DNA of 64,000 nt from Caldilineaceae bacterium (GCA_026645575.1 JAPKMW010000006.1:135939-199938), one strand, 5' to 3'; shown: positions 41,103-51,227, counted from the first letter of the stretch. The notes: generated from the sequence alone by a model not told the origin. Numbers and translations: made by a program.

Positions 41103-44100
41103 GTGGAAAAAGCACCTGAAAATCAGCTAATTCATCAACAACTTCGTATTAATTGCTTTGGCGCACCAATCATCCTCAATGGCGATGAGTTCATTGAATC
41201 ACTTACTGGTAAAGCGCAGGCGCTTTTTATCTACCTCGTTGTGACAGGACGCAGCCATGCGCGTGATTTATTAGCCAACCTTTTATGGAGTGAACAAAAT
41301 AATCAACAAGCGCGTAATAATCTACGTTATCTACTACCTGAACTGCGTAAAGCGCTTGGTGATTACCTGATCATCAACGCACAAACTATTAGCTTCAATG
41401 CACAACTGCCCTACTGGCTGGATGTCGAAATTTTGCGAACAACCTTGACGGCATTACCGGATCACTTCAATCCGCAAGAAGTGCAACAGGCGCTCAATCT
41501 TTATCAAGGCCCCTTTCTAGCCGGCTTTACCATTCGCACCGCCCCCGTCTTTGATGAATGGGTGGCGCAACAACGCACCGAGTATCAGCTCTTGGCGGTG
41601 CAAGGTTTCTATCAGTTGGCCGAATCTTACTGGCGGCAGGGGGCCATAAATGCCGGGCTGACGGCCACCCAGCGCCTATTACAAATCGAGCCGCATCACG
41701 AGGCTGGTTTCCGTTTGCACATGCGCTTATTGGTGCAAAGTGGTCAATCCCATCTCGCACTCGAACAATATCAGCAGTTGCAACAGTTGCTCCAGGAAAA
41801 ATTTCAATTGCCGCCGGAAGCCGAAACGCGCCAACTTTATGAACAGCTTCGCACTGGTGAACTCACCACCCTGTTGCCCGTTTCACCGTCAACAACTATA
41901 GCGTCAAACGACACACTTACATCTATTGACGACAAAACCGTAGAAGAAGATACGGTCTCATTGAAACATAATTTGCCGAGCGAATTGACCCCCTTTATCG
42001 GACGTGCGGAAGAAGTGGCGACGATCAAAAACACACTGTTAACCCCCAGCCAACGCTTGATTACGCTGGTTGGCGAAGGCGGCATCGGCAAAACACGGTT
42101 AGCCCTGGCCGTGGCGCAACAGGTGCAGGAGCATTTCCCCGATGGGATTTGGTTTGCGCCCCTGGCCGGATTGGCCGCCGCCGAGAATCTGCCCGATCGT
42201 CTGGCCGGCGCCATTGCCGAAGCCATGCACCTAACCTTTGGCGGGCAGAACAGTCTGGCCGAACAGCTATTTCGTTACTTACGCACCAAGCAGAGCTTAC
42301 TTATCCTTGATAGCTTTGAACATCTGCTGGATGCCGCCGATTTTATTTTAGAACTCCTGCGCCACACCAATGCACTGAAAATTCTCATTACCTCTCGTCA
42401 TATTTTGAACTTTCAGGCTGAGTATAGTTGGCGCGTCGAAGGACTTTCCGTGCCTGAAAGCAACCAATTAGAGACCATCTCGCCTGAATTGCTTCTGCGC
42501 TATGAGAGTGTCGCCCTCTTTGTCGAACGCGCCCAACGGGTGATGCGCGGCTTTACGCTCACCGATGATAATCAACGCGAGATCGCACGGATTTGCCAAT
42601 TCGTGGGTGGCTTGCCTTTGGGTGCTGAATTAGCGGCGGCTTTGACCCGTCACTACACTTGCGCCGAAATTGTCGAAGCGCTCAACCAAAACTATACGAT
42701 CCTGGCGACGGCTCAACGGGATATGCCGCCACGCCATCGCAGCATCCAAGCAACTCTGGCTTACTCTTGGAGCTTTCTCACCCCCCAAGAGGCGCGCATT
42801 GCCGCAGCCTGTTCGGTCTTCCGTGGCGGCTTTACCATTCAGGCCGCCGAACAAATCATGGGTGCAAATCGCGTTCTCCTCAACGCGTTGGAGGATCATT
42901 CGCTTTTACGCTTGGTGCGCCAGAATGGCAGCGGTCATCGCTATGAGATGCACGAACTCGTGCGCCAATATGCGGCCATGCAATTAGAGATGGCCCCTCA
43001 TCTGGCCGAAGAAATCCGCAGCAAATTCTGCACCTATTACATCACCTTTATTCACAACCGTGAGGAAGCGCTGGTGCACAGCCGACAAGCGCAAGTCGAG
43101 CTGCATAGTGAATTAAATAACCTGCGGCAAAGCTGGCAATGGTTAATTGTGCGGACCGATGTGTCGGGGTTGGCCCGGAGCAGCGACGGTTTCTATCGTT
43201 TTTATTACTTTAAGGGCATGTTCCAGGAAGGCGAAGCCATCGCGCAAGCGGCTGTTAGTGCATTGCGCCAATTGCTGGCAACGCAACCGCCGACCGCACA
43301 CACGGTTGAATATGAATTGGTGCGCGCCCTTCTGACGCAAGGGCGCTTCTGCGAACGGTTGGCTCGTCTGGTCGAAGCAGAGCAACTGATCCAAGAGGGG
43401 GTGGACCGGGCGCAGACGCTGGGGGCAACCGAGTTGGAAGTACGGGGCTATCTAGGATTGGCCGCCATAGCCCAAATCCGCCACGACAACGTCACCATGC
43501 GCGCCATGGGCGAAAAGATGATCACATTGTCGGCTATAAACACTTTTCCGGCGGTTGAAAGCGCCCGTATGAAGAGTTATGGTCTGAAATACCTGGGCAT
43601 TTATGGCGTCTATACCTACAATTACCAACAAGCGGTGGCCTGTTTTAATCAAGGGCTGTTGCTGGCGCAACAGATCGAGGATCGGGAATTGGAGGCAATG
43701 CTGGTCAACAACTTAGGCGTCGTCTACAACATGGCGGGCAATTTTTCCCAGGCGCTCCACTGTTTTCAGCAAGCGCTGACCATTAGTGAAAGTCTGGGCG
43801 AACGCAACAGCACGGGGCTGGCGCTGATCAACCTCGCAGAAACCTATCATATCCTGGGTGATTGGGAGGAAGCCAAACTCCATATCGGCCAGGCGCTCAC
43901 CCTTTACCATGAAGAGGGCTATCAACTCTATGAGGCGAAAGCGTGGGCGCGATTGGGGCGGATTGCCCACGCCGCCGGCAACGATGCCATGGCCCATTCC
44001 TACCTCAATCAGGCGTTACAAATTGCCCAGAATGCCGGGTTGGATACGGTGCAGGCTGAATTTTTGACAGATTTGGGCCATATTTTGCTGAGCATGCACC

Positions 44101-44495
44101 AACTGGTGGAAGCCGATCAGATCTATCGCCAGGCGTTGGCGGGCTGGCAACAAGTGGGCGCACGACAAGCGACCTGGCGGGTGCAAGCCGGGTTGGCGCA
44201 GATCGCCCTGCTGCAAAATCGACCGGCAACGGCTTTGGCGCATGTTCAGGCCATTCTCACCACGCTGGAAGGTGCGCCCATCAACGCCCTCTATGAGCCG
44301 ATTACGGTCTATTGGCTCTGTTATCAAACATTAGCCGCCAATCATGATCCGTCGGCGACCGATCTGCTACGGCGCGGCTACGCCCTTCTCCAACAATTTG
44401 CCACGCAGCTTGATGATCCACGCCTCCATCGCTCTTTCTTTGAAAACAATCCGGTCAATCGCACGCTGCTCCTGACGGCACAACGGTTATCATGA
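41103..44495 (+). CDS. SARP (wHTH-BTAD)-NB-ARC STAND ATPase with TPR sensor, member 2
   Basis: Protein of 1130 residues from a GTG start; no ATG lies between the in-frame stop at 41076 and the conserved I-N-C-F-G-A-P. Domain order is as in member 1: winged helix, BTAD to about 250, linker, NB-ARC with G-E-G-G-I-G-K-T-R near residue 322, L-L-I-L-D-S-F-E Walker B and I-T-S-R-H sensor, then TPRs from about 720 (for example L-V-N-N-L-G-V-V-Y-N-M-A-G-N-F). The linker here is Ser/Thr-rich and has no D-K-V-T-S units. The stop overlaps the next start (ATGA at 44492), so it heads a coupled chain of three. Confidence 0.87.
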   Translation: MEKAPENQLIHQQLRINCFGAPIILNGDEFIESLTGKAQALFIYLVVTGRSHARDLLANLLWSEQNNQQARNNLRYLLPELRKALGDYLIINAQTISFNAQLPYWLDVEILRTTLTALPDHFNPQEVQQALNLYQGPFLAGFTIRTAPVFDEWVAQQRTEYQLLAVQGFYQLAESYWRQGAINAGLTATQRLLQIEPHHEAGFRLHMRLLVQSGQSHLALEQYQQLQQLLQEKFQLPPEAETRQLYEQLRTGELTTLLPVSPSTTIASNDTLTSIDDKTVEEDTVSLKHNLPSELTPFIGRAEEVATIKNTLLTPSQRLITLVGEGGIGKTRLALAVAQQVQEHFPDGIWFAPLAGLAAAENLPDRLAGAIAEAMHLTFGGQNSLAEQLFRYLRTKQSLLILDSFEHLLDAADFILELLRHTNALKILITSRHILNFQAEYSWRVEGLSVPESNQLETISPELLLRYESVALFVERAQRVMRGFTLTDDNQREIARICQFVGGLPLGAELAAALTRHYTCAEIVEALNQNYTILATAQRDMPPRHRSIQATLAYSWSFLTPQEARIAAACSVFRGGFTIQAAEQIMGANRVLLNALEDHSLLRLVRQNGSGHRYEMHELVRQYAAMQLEMAPHLAEEIRSKFCTYYITFIHNREEALVHSRQAQVELHSELNNLRQSWQWLIVRTDVSGLARSSDGFYRFYYFKGMFQEGEAIAQAAVSALRQLLATQPPTAHTVEYELVRALLTQGRFCERLARLVEAEQLIQEGVDRAQTLGATELEVRGYLGLAAIAQIRHDNVTMRAMGEKMITLSAINTFPAVESARMKSYGLKYLGIYGVYTYNYQQAVACFNQGLLLAQQIEDRELEAMLVNNLGVVYNMAGNFSQALHCFQQALTISESLGERNSTGLALINLAETYHILGDWEEAKLHIGQALTLYHEEGYQLYEAKAWARLGRIAHAAGNDAMAHSYLNQALQIAQNAGLDTVQAEFLTDLGHILLSMHQLVEADQIYRQALAGWQQVGARQATWRVQAGLAQIALLQNRPATALAHVQAILTTLEGAPINALYEPITVYWLCYQTLAANHDPSATDLLRRGYALLQQFATQLDDPRLHRSFFENNPVNRTLLLTAQRLS

Positions 44496-47400
44496 TCAGG
44501 TTATTCTTTTTCGGCGCACCACAAATCGAGCAAGCAACGGCGGCGCCCCCGCTGCATCTGACGCCCAAAGCCATGGCCCTCTTTGTCTATCTGGCCGTCA
44601 CTGCCGCCCAAGGCCGCCCGCCGCAAAGTCGCGACCTGCTGGCGAATCTGCTCTGGAGCGAGACAAACAATGAGCAAGCGCGCACCAACTTACGTTACTT
44701 GCTGCCCGAATTGCGTCGGCCGTTGGCTGATTATTTGCTGATTACTGCTAGAACCATTGGCTTTAATACCCAATGCCCCTACTGGCTTGATGTCGAGCAA
44801 GTGCAAGCTGCCCTGACTACACCAGCGGAAAGCGTCAACGATCAGACCTTACAAGGCGCCTTGGATCTCTATCAAGGTGAATTTTTGGCCGGCTTTACCG
44901 TGCGCCACGCCCCTGTCTTTGATGAGTGGCTGCGGCAAGAACGAGAGAATTTACACACACTCGTCGTCCAGGGCGCTTGCCGGCTGGCTGAGCGTTACTG
45001 GCATCAGCTTGACTATCCCAATGCGCTGGCGACAACACGCCGTTTGTTAAGCTGGGAGCCCTGGCACGAAGCCGGTCACCGTTTACAAATGCAACTCCTG
45101 ACGGCGACCGGTCAACGGGCGGCAGCGCTGGCCCAATATGAACTGTGCTGCACGATTCTGGCCGACGAACTAGGGGCGCCACCGGAGGTCGCCACCACAG
45201 CGCTCTATGAGCAGATTCGGCGCAGTGCGTCCGACAAGGCGACCAGTGACAAGGCGACCAGTGACAAGGCGACCAGTGACAAGGCGACCAGTGACAAGGT
45301 GACCAGCAACAAGGTGACCAGCAACAAGGTGACGCCCAATCACCCTGTCACCCCCTCACCCCCTCACCCTGTCACCCTGTCATCCCCTCACAACTTGCCG
45401 CACCAGCCGACCTCCTTCATCGGGCGGGCAAGCGAAGTCGCCGATCTTTGCGCCAAAGTGTTGGCGCCGGACTGCCGCTTGCTGACCCTGGTCGGCGAAG
45501 GGGGCATTGGCAAGACCCGCCTGGCGCTGGCCGTGGCTCAGGCAATTTTAGATTTTAGATCCTTCCAGGACGGCATCTGGTTCATCCCTTTGGCTGATCT
45601 CACCGCTGGCAGCAGCAACCTGATCGATCAGCTTGCCACGGTTGTGGCGAAGACCATGGGACTGCAATTCGGCGGTAATCAGCCATTACTGACGCAAATC
45701 GTGGCCCAATTACGCCACAAAGCGCTGCTCTTACTCTTTGACAATGTCGAACATCTTTTGCCCGCTGTGGTAGATTTCTTGCTGGCGATCCTGCAAAATT
45801 GCCCCCGTGTTACTATCCTGCTAACATCGCGCCATGTTCTCAACCTGCAAGTGGAAAACATCTGGCGCGTTCACGGCTTGACCATCCCTCCGCCCCTCAA
45901 CGCAGTGTCATTGGCGCCGAGCAGCTTGCTGGACTATAGCAGTGTCGCTCTTTTTGTCGAACGCGCCCAGCGTAGTAACCCGAACTTTCAGCTTACGCCA
46001 GCGAATCAGGCCGCTATCGTTGCGATCTGCCAGTTGTTTGAAGGCTTGCCATTGGCGCTGGAACTGGCGGCTGTCCACACCAAAAGCTATCATTGCGCTG
46101 ACCTCTATCGGGTGTTGCAACACGATTACACCATGCTTGTCAGCACGGAGGAGCAACGTTTACCCCAGCAGCGCAGCATCCAAGCCATGTTGGCCTATTC
46201 CTGGCGTTTCCTCAGCGCCGAGGAAGGGCGCGCCCTGGCGGCCTGCGCCATCTTTGCCGGCGGCTTTACCCGTGCTGCGATGTTGACCATCACAGGTACG
46301 GCGCCCGCCCACCTGGCGACGCTCCTCGACCAATCGCTGCTACAGATGAGCGAGGGTCGTTTCACCATGCACGCGTTGGTGCGCCACTATGCCGCAACGC
46401 AGTTGGCCGCTGTGCCGGCGCATCAAGTGCGCATTGCCGCGGCCCATGCCACCTATTACATCGACTTGCTCCACAGCCTGGAAGGCGCACTCTTGGTGGA
46501 CATTGCGGCACAGCAGAGCCTGCAGTGCGAAAGCGAAAATATACGCGCCGCCTGGCATTGGGCCGTGGCGCAACCGAATTTGGCGCTGCTGGCAAAAGGA
46601 TTGGAAAGCCTCTACTCCTTCTATCGCTTGACCGGCATGTATCGGGAAGCCATTCATCTCTTGGAAATAGCCCAGAACGCTGTGCGCACAACCCTTGCGG
46701 CTGTACCGACAGACCCCCAAGCGCTGTCGTTGCTAGCACGTTTGTTGTGTCATACAGCGGAATTTTACCGCCGCATGGGTGGAGGGGAGACAGGTGTACA
46801 CCTGGCCCAAGAAGCGCTCACCCTGAGCCGGCAGTTGGCCGACCCGACTTTGCAAGGGGTAGCGTATCATCAGTTGGCCCGACTGGCCTTGACGCAGAAT
46901 CAATTTCTGCTTATGCGCGATCTGGCAGAAGAAGGTGTGCGGCAGGCGCGACAAGCTGGCTCACCCCATCTGCTGGCGGAGTGTTTGAATGATCTCGGTC
47001 TTGCCACCGGCAGTTCCACTGGTCCGCTGACGGCCTTACCTTACTTTCAGCAAGCATTGACGGTGGTGCAAGGCGCGGCCAATCGTATCCTGGAGGCTTT
47101 TGTCCTGGTTAACCTAGGCTACGTCTCGCTTGTCAGTTGCGACTATCAGGCCGCTTATCGTTACTTAGCACAAGGACTTGCTTTACAGCGTCTGCTGCAA
47201 GATCGGGGGGGCCGCTTGCCGCCTTTGGTTCACCTACTGAACTTACGAATCGCCTTAGGCGACTATGCCGCTGTGCCACCGCTTTATGAAGAGGCATTGG
47301 CGATCGTACAAACAACTGGTTCCGCTACATGGGAAAGCCGCCTCTATAGCACTTATGGGCACTGGCAACAGCTTTGCGGTGATCCTGCATCTGCCGCTAT

Positions 47401-47905
47401 TTCTTGTACCTATGCCCAGCAGATCGCCCAACGGTGTGGTGCCCGTTTACACGAACAATGGGCGCTGGTCTATCTCGGTCATGCGCTTACCGACCTGGGC
47501 GAGGTTGAAGCTGCTTTTCATCGTTATCAACAAGCCATTGCCATCCACCAGCAGGACAATTGGCTCTATCGCACAGCCGAGGCATACGCGGGATTGGCGG
47601 CACTTTTGGTATCGCAAAAACAGGTGGCAGCGGCCATACCCCACGTGGAAGCGGCGTTAACGCTCCTCGCACAACATGGTCTGGCTGCCGCAACCGAACC
47701 CTTTGTCGTCTACTGGGCGGCAGTGCGTGTCTTTAGGGCAGCCGGCGACCCACGCACCACCACCATCTTACAGACCGCCTATGAGCAGTTACAGACGATT
47801 GCCGCGCAGTTGACCGATGAATGGTTGCGGCGTGCTTTTTGTGAGGAAGTTGTCGTCAACCGGCAGTTAATCGCCGCCGCCCAAGCGGCAGGAGTCACCC
47901 GATGA
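44492..47905 (+). CDS. SARP (wHTH-BTAD)-NB-ARC STAND ATPase with TPR sensor, member 3
   Basis: Protein of 1137 residues, starting on ATGA within the end of member 2. Winged helix begins I-R-L-F-F-F-G-A-P, with BTAD to about 245. The linker carries seven 15-nt repeat units (D-K-A-T-S x4, D-K-V-T-S, N-K-V-T-S, N-K-V-T-P) and a Pro/His-rich tail. NB-ARC follows with G-E-G-G-I-G-K-T-R near 333, Walker B L-L-L-L-F-D-N-V-E and L-T-S-R-H. After the P-loop helix the chain reads A-I-L-D-F-R-S-F-Q-D-G-I-W, where 27 nt of a repeat element replaced the usual residues. TPRs follow from about 740 to the end. Confidence 0.87.
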   Translation: MIRLFFFGAPQIEQATAAPPLHLTPKAMALFVYLAVTAAQGRPPQSRDLLANLLWSETNNEQARTNLRYLLPELRRPLADYLLITARTIGFNTQCPYWLDVEQVQAALTTPAESVNDQTLQGALDLYQGEFLAGFTVRHAPVFDEWLRQERENLHTLVVQGACRLAERYWHQLDYPNALATTRRLLSWEPWHEAGHRLQMQLLTATGQRAAALAQYELCCTILADELGAPPEVATTALYEQIRRSASDKATSDKATSDKATSDKATSDKVTSNKVTSNKVTPNHPVTPSPPHPVTLSSPHNLPHQPTSFIGRASEVADLCAKVLAPDCRLLTLVGEGGIGKTRLALAVAQAILDFRSFQDGIWFIPLADLTAGSSNLIDQLATVVAKTMGLQFGGNQPLLTQIVAQLRHKALLLLFDNVEHLLPAVVDFLLAILQNCPRVTILLTSRHVLNLQVENIWRVHGLTIPPPLNAVSLAPSSLLDYSSVALFVERAQRSNPNFQLTPANQAAIVAICQLFEGLPLALELAAVHTKSYHCADLYRVLQHDYTMLVSTEEQRLPQQRSIQAMLAYSWRFLSAEEGRALAACAIFAGGFTRAAMLTITGTAPAHLATLLDQSLLQMSEGRFTMHALVRHYAATQLAAVPAHQVRIAAAHATYYIDLLHSLEGALLVDIAAQQSLQCESENIRAAWHWAVAQPNLALLAKGLESLYSFYRLTGMYREAIHLLEIAQNAVRTTLAAVPTDPQALSLLARLLCHTAEFYRRMGGGETGVHLAQEALTLSRQLADPTLQGVAYHQLARLALTQNQFLLMRDLAEEGVRQARQAGSPHLLAECLNDLGLATGSSTGPLTALPYFQQALTVVQGAANRILEAFVLVNLGYVSLVSCDYQAAYRYLAQGLALQRLLQDRGGRLPPLVHLLNLRIALGDYAAVPPLYEEALAIVQTTGSATWESRLYSTYGHWQQLCGDPASAAISCTYAQQIAQRCGARLHEQWALVYLGHALTDLGEVEAAFHRYQQAIAIHQQDNWLYRTAEAYAGLAALLVSQKQVAAAIPHVEAALTLLAQHGLAAATEPFVVYWAAVRVFRAAGDPRTTTILQTAYEQLQTIAAQLTDEWLRRAFCEEVVVNRQLIAAAQAAGVTR
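45233..45337 (+). repeat. In-frame 15-nt tandem repeats in member 3 (seven units)
   Basis: Seven consecutive 15-nt units: four GACAAGGCGACCAGT, one GACAAGGTGACCAGC and two starting AACAAGGTGAC. They are followed by runs of CCCTGTCACC and CCCTCACC that are complementary to the GGTGAC part of the units. The first four units are identical, indicating recent expansion. Confidence 0.95.
45543..45569 (+). repeat. Element core inside the NB-ARC coding region of member 3
   Basis: A 27-nt stretch reads, on the opposite strand, CTGGAAGGATCTAAAATC followed by T-A-A-A-A-T. It closely matches 56086-56112 in member 6 and resembles 48645-48671 in member 4, at the equivalent place just after the P-loop helix but in the other orientation. 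Confidence 0.6.
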
Positions 47906-50900
47906 AGCCATTGTTAAAGCTCACCCTCTTCGGCGCCCCAACGATCACGCTGGGTGATCAGCCATTGACTGGCGCCCTCACCGGCAAGCTGTTGGTGCTC
48001 TTTCTCTACCTGGCTGTGACTGCCGCCAAAGGGGAGCCGCCCCACCAACGTGAGGCATTGGCCGATCTCTTCTGGAGCGAGCTACCGCAAAGTCAGCGGC
48101 GCAGCAATCTACGCTATCTCTTGTCCGATCTCCGTAGGATTGTCGGCGACTACTTGCGCATCACGCCGCAGATAGTCAGCTTTAATCGCCAAGCGTCCTA
48201 CTGGCTGGATGTGGAAGTGGTTTATCATACACTTGGCGCAGCAGCGCAAGGCGCTACCCCCGCTGCCATTGAAGCAGCGTTGGCGCTCTATCAGGGGGAA
48301 TTTCTGGCGGGAGTGCGGGTGCGCAATGCCCCGGTTTTTATGCAGTGGGTGGCGGCGCAACGGACAGAACTCCATGCCCTGCTTGTTCAGACGCCAGGGC
48401 CAGGGAAGCGTCAACCGATCAGCCACAACCTGCCCAGCCAGCTTACCCCCTTCTTTGGTCGGGAAGCTGAGATTGCTGATATTCTCACCCATCTTACCCA
48501 GGATAATTACCGTCTCCTCACCATCATCGGCGAAGGCGGCGTGGGTAAGACGCGGCTGGCCCTGGCGGTGGCTCAGGCGATTGTAGATTGTCGATTTCTG
48601 GTTTTAGATTCCTCGTCAAGCTACACCGAAAATCAAAAGCTTGTCCTGGAAGGATCAAAAATCAAAAATTGTTCGACTGCGCAGGCGCCTTCTGGGCGCG
48701 AAGGTCTAAAATTCCCCGATGGCGTCTGGTTTATCGCCCTGGCTGAACTGACGGACACCGCTGATTTTCCTGATAGATTGGCAACTGCCATTGCCAAAGC
48801 GCTCGATTTTCCCTTGGGAGGACAGGGTGCGCCAACTGTGCAAATTGTCCACTACCTGGCGCGGAAAGCGCTGTTGCTGATTTTGGATAATTTTGAACAA
48901 CTTACCGCACATACAGCTTTTCTGCTGACCTTGTTACAAGAATGCGCGGGGGTGCGCCTGCTCATCACATCACGCCGTCGTCTCAATGGGCAGGCTGAAT
49001 ATCCCTGGCGGCTCACGGGCCTGCCGCTGCCGCCGTTGGAGCAAGCCGGGGCGCTAACGCCAACTGAACTCTTATCCTACGCCGGTGTGACACTCTTTGT
49101 CGAGCGGGCGCGCCGCGCCGATCCCCATTTTCAACTAGATCCGACGAACCAGGCCGCCGTGGTGGCAATCTGCCACTTGCTCGAAGGCTTGCCGTTGGGA
49201 CTCGAATTGGCCGCGGCCCTCTGTCGTGTCTACGCTTGCACGGCGTTGCTGGCGGCCTTACAGGCAAACTATGCCATTTTGCAGGCCGAATTGGCCGATC
49301 TGCCGGCCCGTCAGCGCAACATCACCCTGGTGCTTGACCATTCTTGGCGCCTGCTCACGCGGGCCGATGCCGAGCTTTTGGCCGCCTGCACCATCTTTCA
49401 GGGCAGCTTTACCCTGTCCGCCGCGGCAGTCATCACCGGTGCAACGGCGGCGGCTTTACAACGGCTGGTCGATCACTCGCTTCTACGCGCGCATCGTAAC
49501 GCGAGCTCAGAAGGGCGCTATGATCTCCATGAATTAGTGCGCCACTATGCACGGGAACAGTTGGCGCAGAACCCGGCGCGTTATCAGCAGGTGCAGGCGC
49601 ACCATGCTGCTTACTATCTAGCCCAATTGCAGGAGCTCGCCCCCCGCCTTGTCCAGGAAGGAACGGCGCAAACGCTGGTGCAACGCGAGAGCGCAAACAT
49701 GAGTGCAGCTTGGCAATATGGCGTCGCCGAACAGTGGATCGACCGTCTGTTGCAAGGGGTCGAAGGCTTAGCCACCTTTTACCGGTTGATCGGCTTGCAT
49801 AACACCGCATACCAGATCTTCCAACCAGCCTTAGTCATGGTGCGGCAGGCAGCGGCGCAAAGGCCGGCGCCCCAATTGTTGGCCGCCTTGCTGCTCAATC
49901 TGAGCGAATTTTGCCGCTATCTGGATCGTCTGGTAGAAGCCGAGGCGTTGGCGCAAGAAGCGCTCACGCTGGGGCGTCAGTGTAACGACGCCATCATCCA
50001 ATGTCGCGCTTGCTACGAATTGGCGCGCTTGGCCCAGGGCCGGGCGCAATACGCCTTGATGCGCAATCTGGCCACACAAGCCTATCACCAAGCGCGCCAA
50101 AGCGGGGGCGCACGGCTGTGCGCCTTGAGTCGCCACGCTTTAGGGGTTTCACACCTCTTGGTCGGCGAGCTTGTCACAGCCATTCAGCACTATCAGGCGG
50201 TGCTGGACTATCTACGGCAGGAACATGATCGAAAGTTGGAAGCAATGACGCTCAGCCACCTGGGCAGCGTCTACTTGCGTCAACGCGCCTACACAACGGC
50301 GATTGATTACTTGTCGCAAGCCACTACCCTGGCCCACGCCCGTAATGATCGCTATAGCGCGGCGATTGCCAATGCCTTATTAGGTATGCTCTGGTTGGAT
50401 CTGGGGACGTTCGATCGGTCGCACGCCGCTTATACGGCTGCCTTGCAGACCTTTACGGAAGTGCGCGAACTATATTGGGAGAGCTGGGTTCATGTGGGGC
50501 AAGCGTATCTATGGTGGTTAGCGGGTCAGTACGATGCCTCCGCCCAAGCCGCGCTGCGCGCGCTGGCCTTGGCGCAAGATAAAATGCCCTTGTTTGAACA
50601 TCAAGCGCTCACCTATTTAGCTCATGCCCGCTGGGCGCAGGGCGATGTGGCGGCGGCGGAAGCGTTATTCCGTCGCGCCCTGACCTTGCAGCAGACAGCG
50701 CGTCTGCAATTCCGGTTAGCGGAACCGAGCTTCCGACTGGCGCTCCTCGTATTACAAGAGTATAATGATGGATTAGCTGCCCAGAACTTGCTGGAGGAGA
50801 CCCTACAACAAATGGTGACCCAAGGCTATGCCGTCGTTGCTGAGCCATTTGGGGTTTATTATGCCGGGTACTGCGTCCTTCAGGCGAATGACGATCCGCG

Positions 50901-51072
50901 TGCGGGCGTGATTTTGCAACAAGCGCATCGGTTGTTGCAGGATGCTTTAGCCAATATCGCGGATGCTACATTGCATCACGCCTTCCTAACGAATATTCCC
51001 TGGCGCCGCGAGTTGTGGACATTGGCGCAAACACATAGCGCCGCCACAGATAAGGGTAGAAACCCCAAGTAA
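47902..51072 (+). CDS. SARP-NB-ARC STAND ATPase with TPR sensor and truncated BTAD, member 4
   Basis: Protein of 1056 residues starting on ATGA within member 3. The winged helix (L-T-L-F-G-A-P) and the first half of BTAD are intact up to H-A-L-L-V-Q. About 80 residues of the second BTAD half and the usual linker are then missing, and the chain goes directly to H-N-L-P-S-Q-L-T-P-F-F-G-R. Walker A is G-E-G-G-V-G-K-T-R near 211, Walker B L-L-L-I-L-D-N-F-E and I-T-S-R-R. About 40 extra residues with L-E-G-S-K-I sit after the P-loop helix. TPRs follow to the end. It lacks the D-K-V-T-S repeats. Last gene of the coupled chain. Confidence 0.86.
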   Translation: MKPLLKLTLFGAPTITLGDQPLTGALTGKLLVLFLYLAVTAAKGEPPHQREALADLFWSELPQSQRRSNLRYLLSDLRRIVGDYLRITPQIVSFNRQASYWLDVEVVYHTLGAAAQGATPAAIEAALALYQGEFLAGVRVRNAPVFMQWVAAQRTELHALLVQTPGPGKRQPISHNLPSQLTPFFGREAEIADILTHLTQDNYRLLTIIGEGGVGKTRLALAVAQAIVDCRFLVLDSSSSYTENQKLVLEGSKIKNCSTAQAPSGREGLKFPDGVWFIALAELTDTADFPDRLATAIAKALDFPLGGQGAPTVQIVHYLARKALLLILDNFEQLTAHTAFLLTLLQECAGVRLLITSRRRLNGQAEYPWRLTGLPLPPLEQAGALTPTELLSYAGVTLFVERARRADPHFQLDPTNQAAVVAICHLLEGLPLGLELAAALCRVYACTALLAALQANYAILQAELADLPARQRNITLVLDHSWRLLTRADAELLAACTIFQGSFTLSAAAVITGATAAALQRLVDHSLLRAHRNASSEGRYDLHELVRHYAREQLAQNPARYQQVQAHHAAYYLAQLQELAPRLVQEGTAQTLVQRESANMSAAWQYGVAEQWIDRLLQGVEGLATFYRLIGLHNTAYQIFQPALVMVRQAAAQRPAPQLLAALLLNLSEFCRYLDRLVEAEALAQEALTLGRQCNDAIIQCRACYELARLAQGRAQYALMRNLATQAYHQARQSGGARLCALSRHALGVSHLLVGELVTAIQHYQAVLDYLRQEHDRKLEAMTLSHLGSVYLRQRAYTTAIDYLSQATTLAHARNDRYSAAIANALLGMLWLDLGTFDRSHAAYTAALQTFTEVRELYWESWVHVGQAYLWWLAGQYDASAQAALRALALAQDKMPLFEHQALTYLAHARWAQGDVAAAEALFRRALTLQQTARLQFRLAEPSFRLALLVLQEYNDGLAAQNLLEETLQQMVTQGYAVVAEPFGVYYAGYCVLQANDDPRAGVILQQAHRLLQDALANIADATLHHAFLTNIPWRRELWTLAQTHSAATDKGRNPK
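48577..48701 (+). repeat. In-frame palindromic element insertion in member 4 (NB-ARC)
   Basis: Relative to members 1, 2 and 5, about 120 nt are inserted in frame between the P-loop helix and the F-P-D-G-V-W strand. They encode a segment with K-L-V-L-E-G-S-K-I-K-N. At DNA level it has GTTTTAGATT near its left end and GGAAGGATCAAAAATC in the middle. Boundaries are approximate. Confidence 0.75.
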
Positions 51073-51087
51073 TAGAATCCCTCTGTC

Positions 51088-51150
51088 GGCGCCTAGAAGG
51101 CAACCGACCCTTGCCGTCGCCCAAGCCGTGGTGATGGCAAGGGTACGCCC
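51088..51150. repeat. Family D repeat, copy 2, after member 4
   Basis: GGCGCCTAGAAGGCAACC (51088-51105) is the inverse of 40742-40759. It is followed by C-C-C-T-T-G-C-C-G-T-C-G-C-C and a facing GGCAAGGGTACGCCC, forming an imperfect hairpin. It begins the 273-bp gap between members 4 and 5. Confidence 0.6.
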
Positions 51151-51227
51151 CGACAGCAGACCGTTTCGCCCTGGGGGACTTGTTTTCTTGGAATGGCCTA
51201 AATCCACTGTAGTACTGCACGGCAGCA

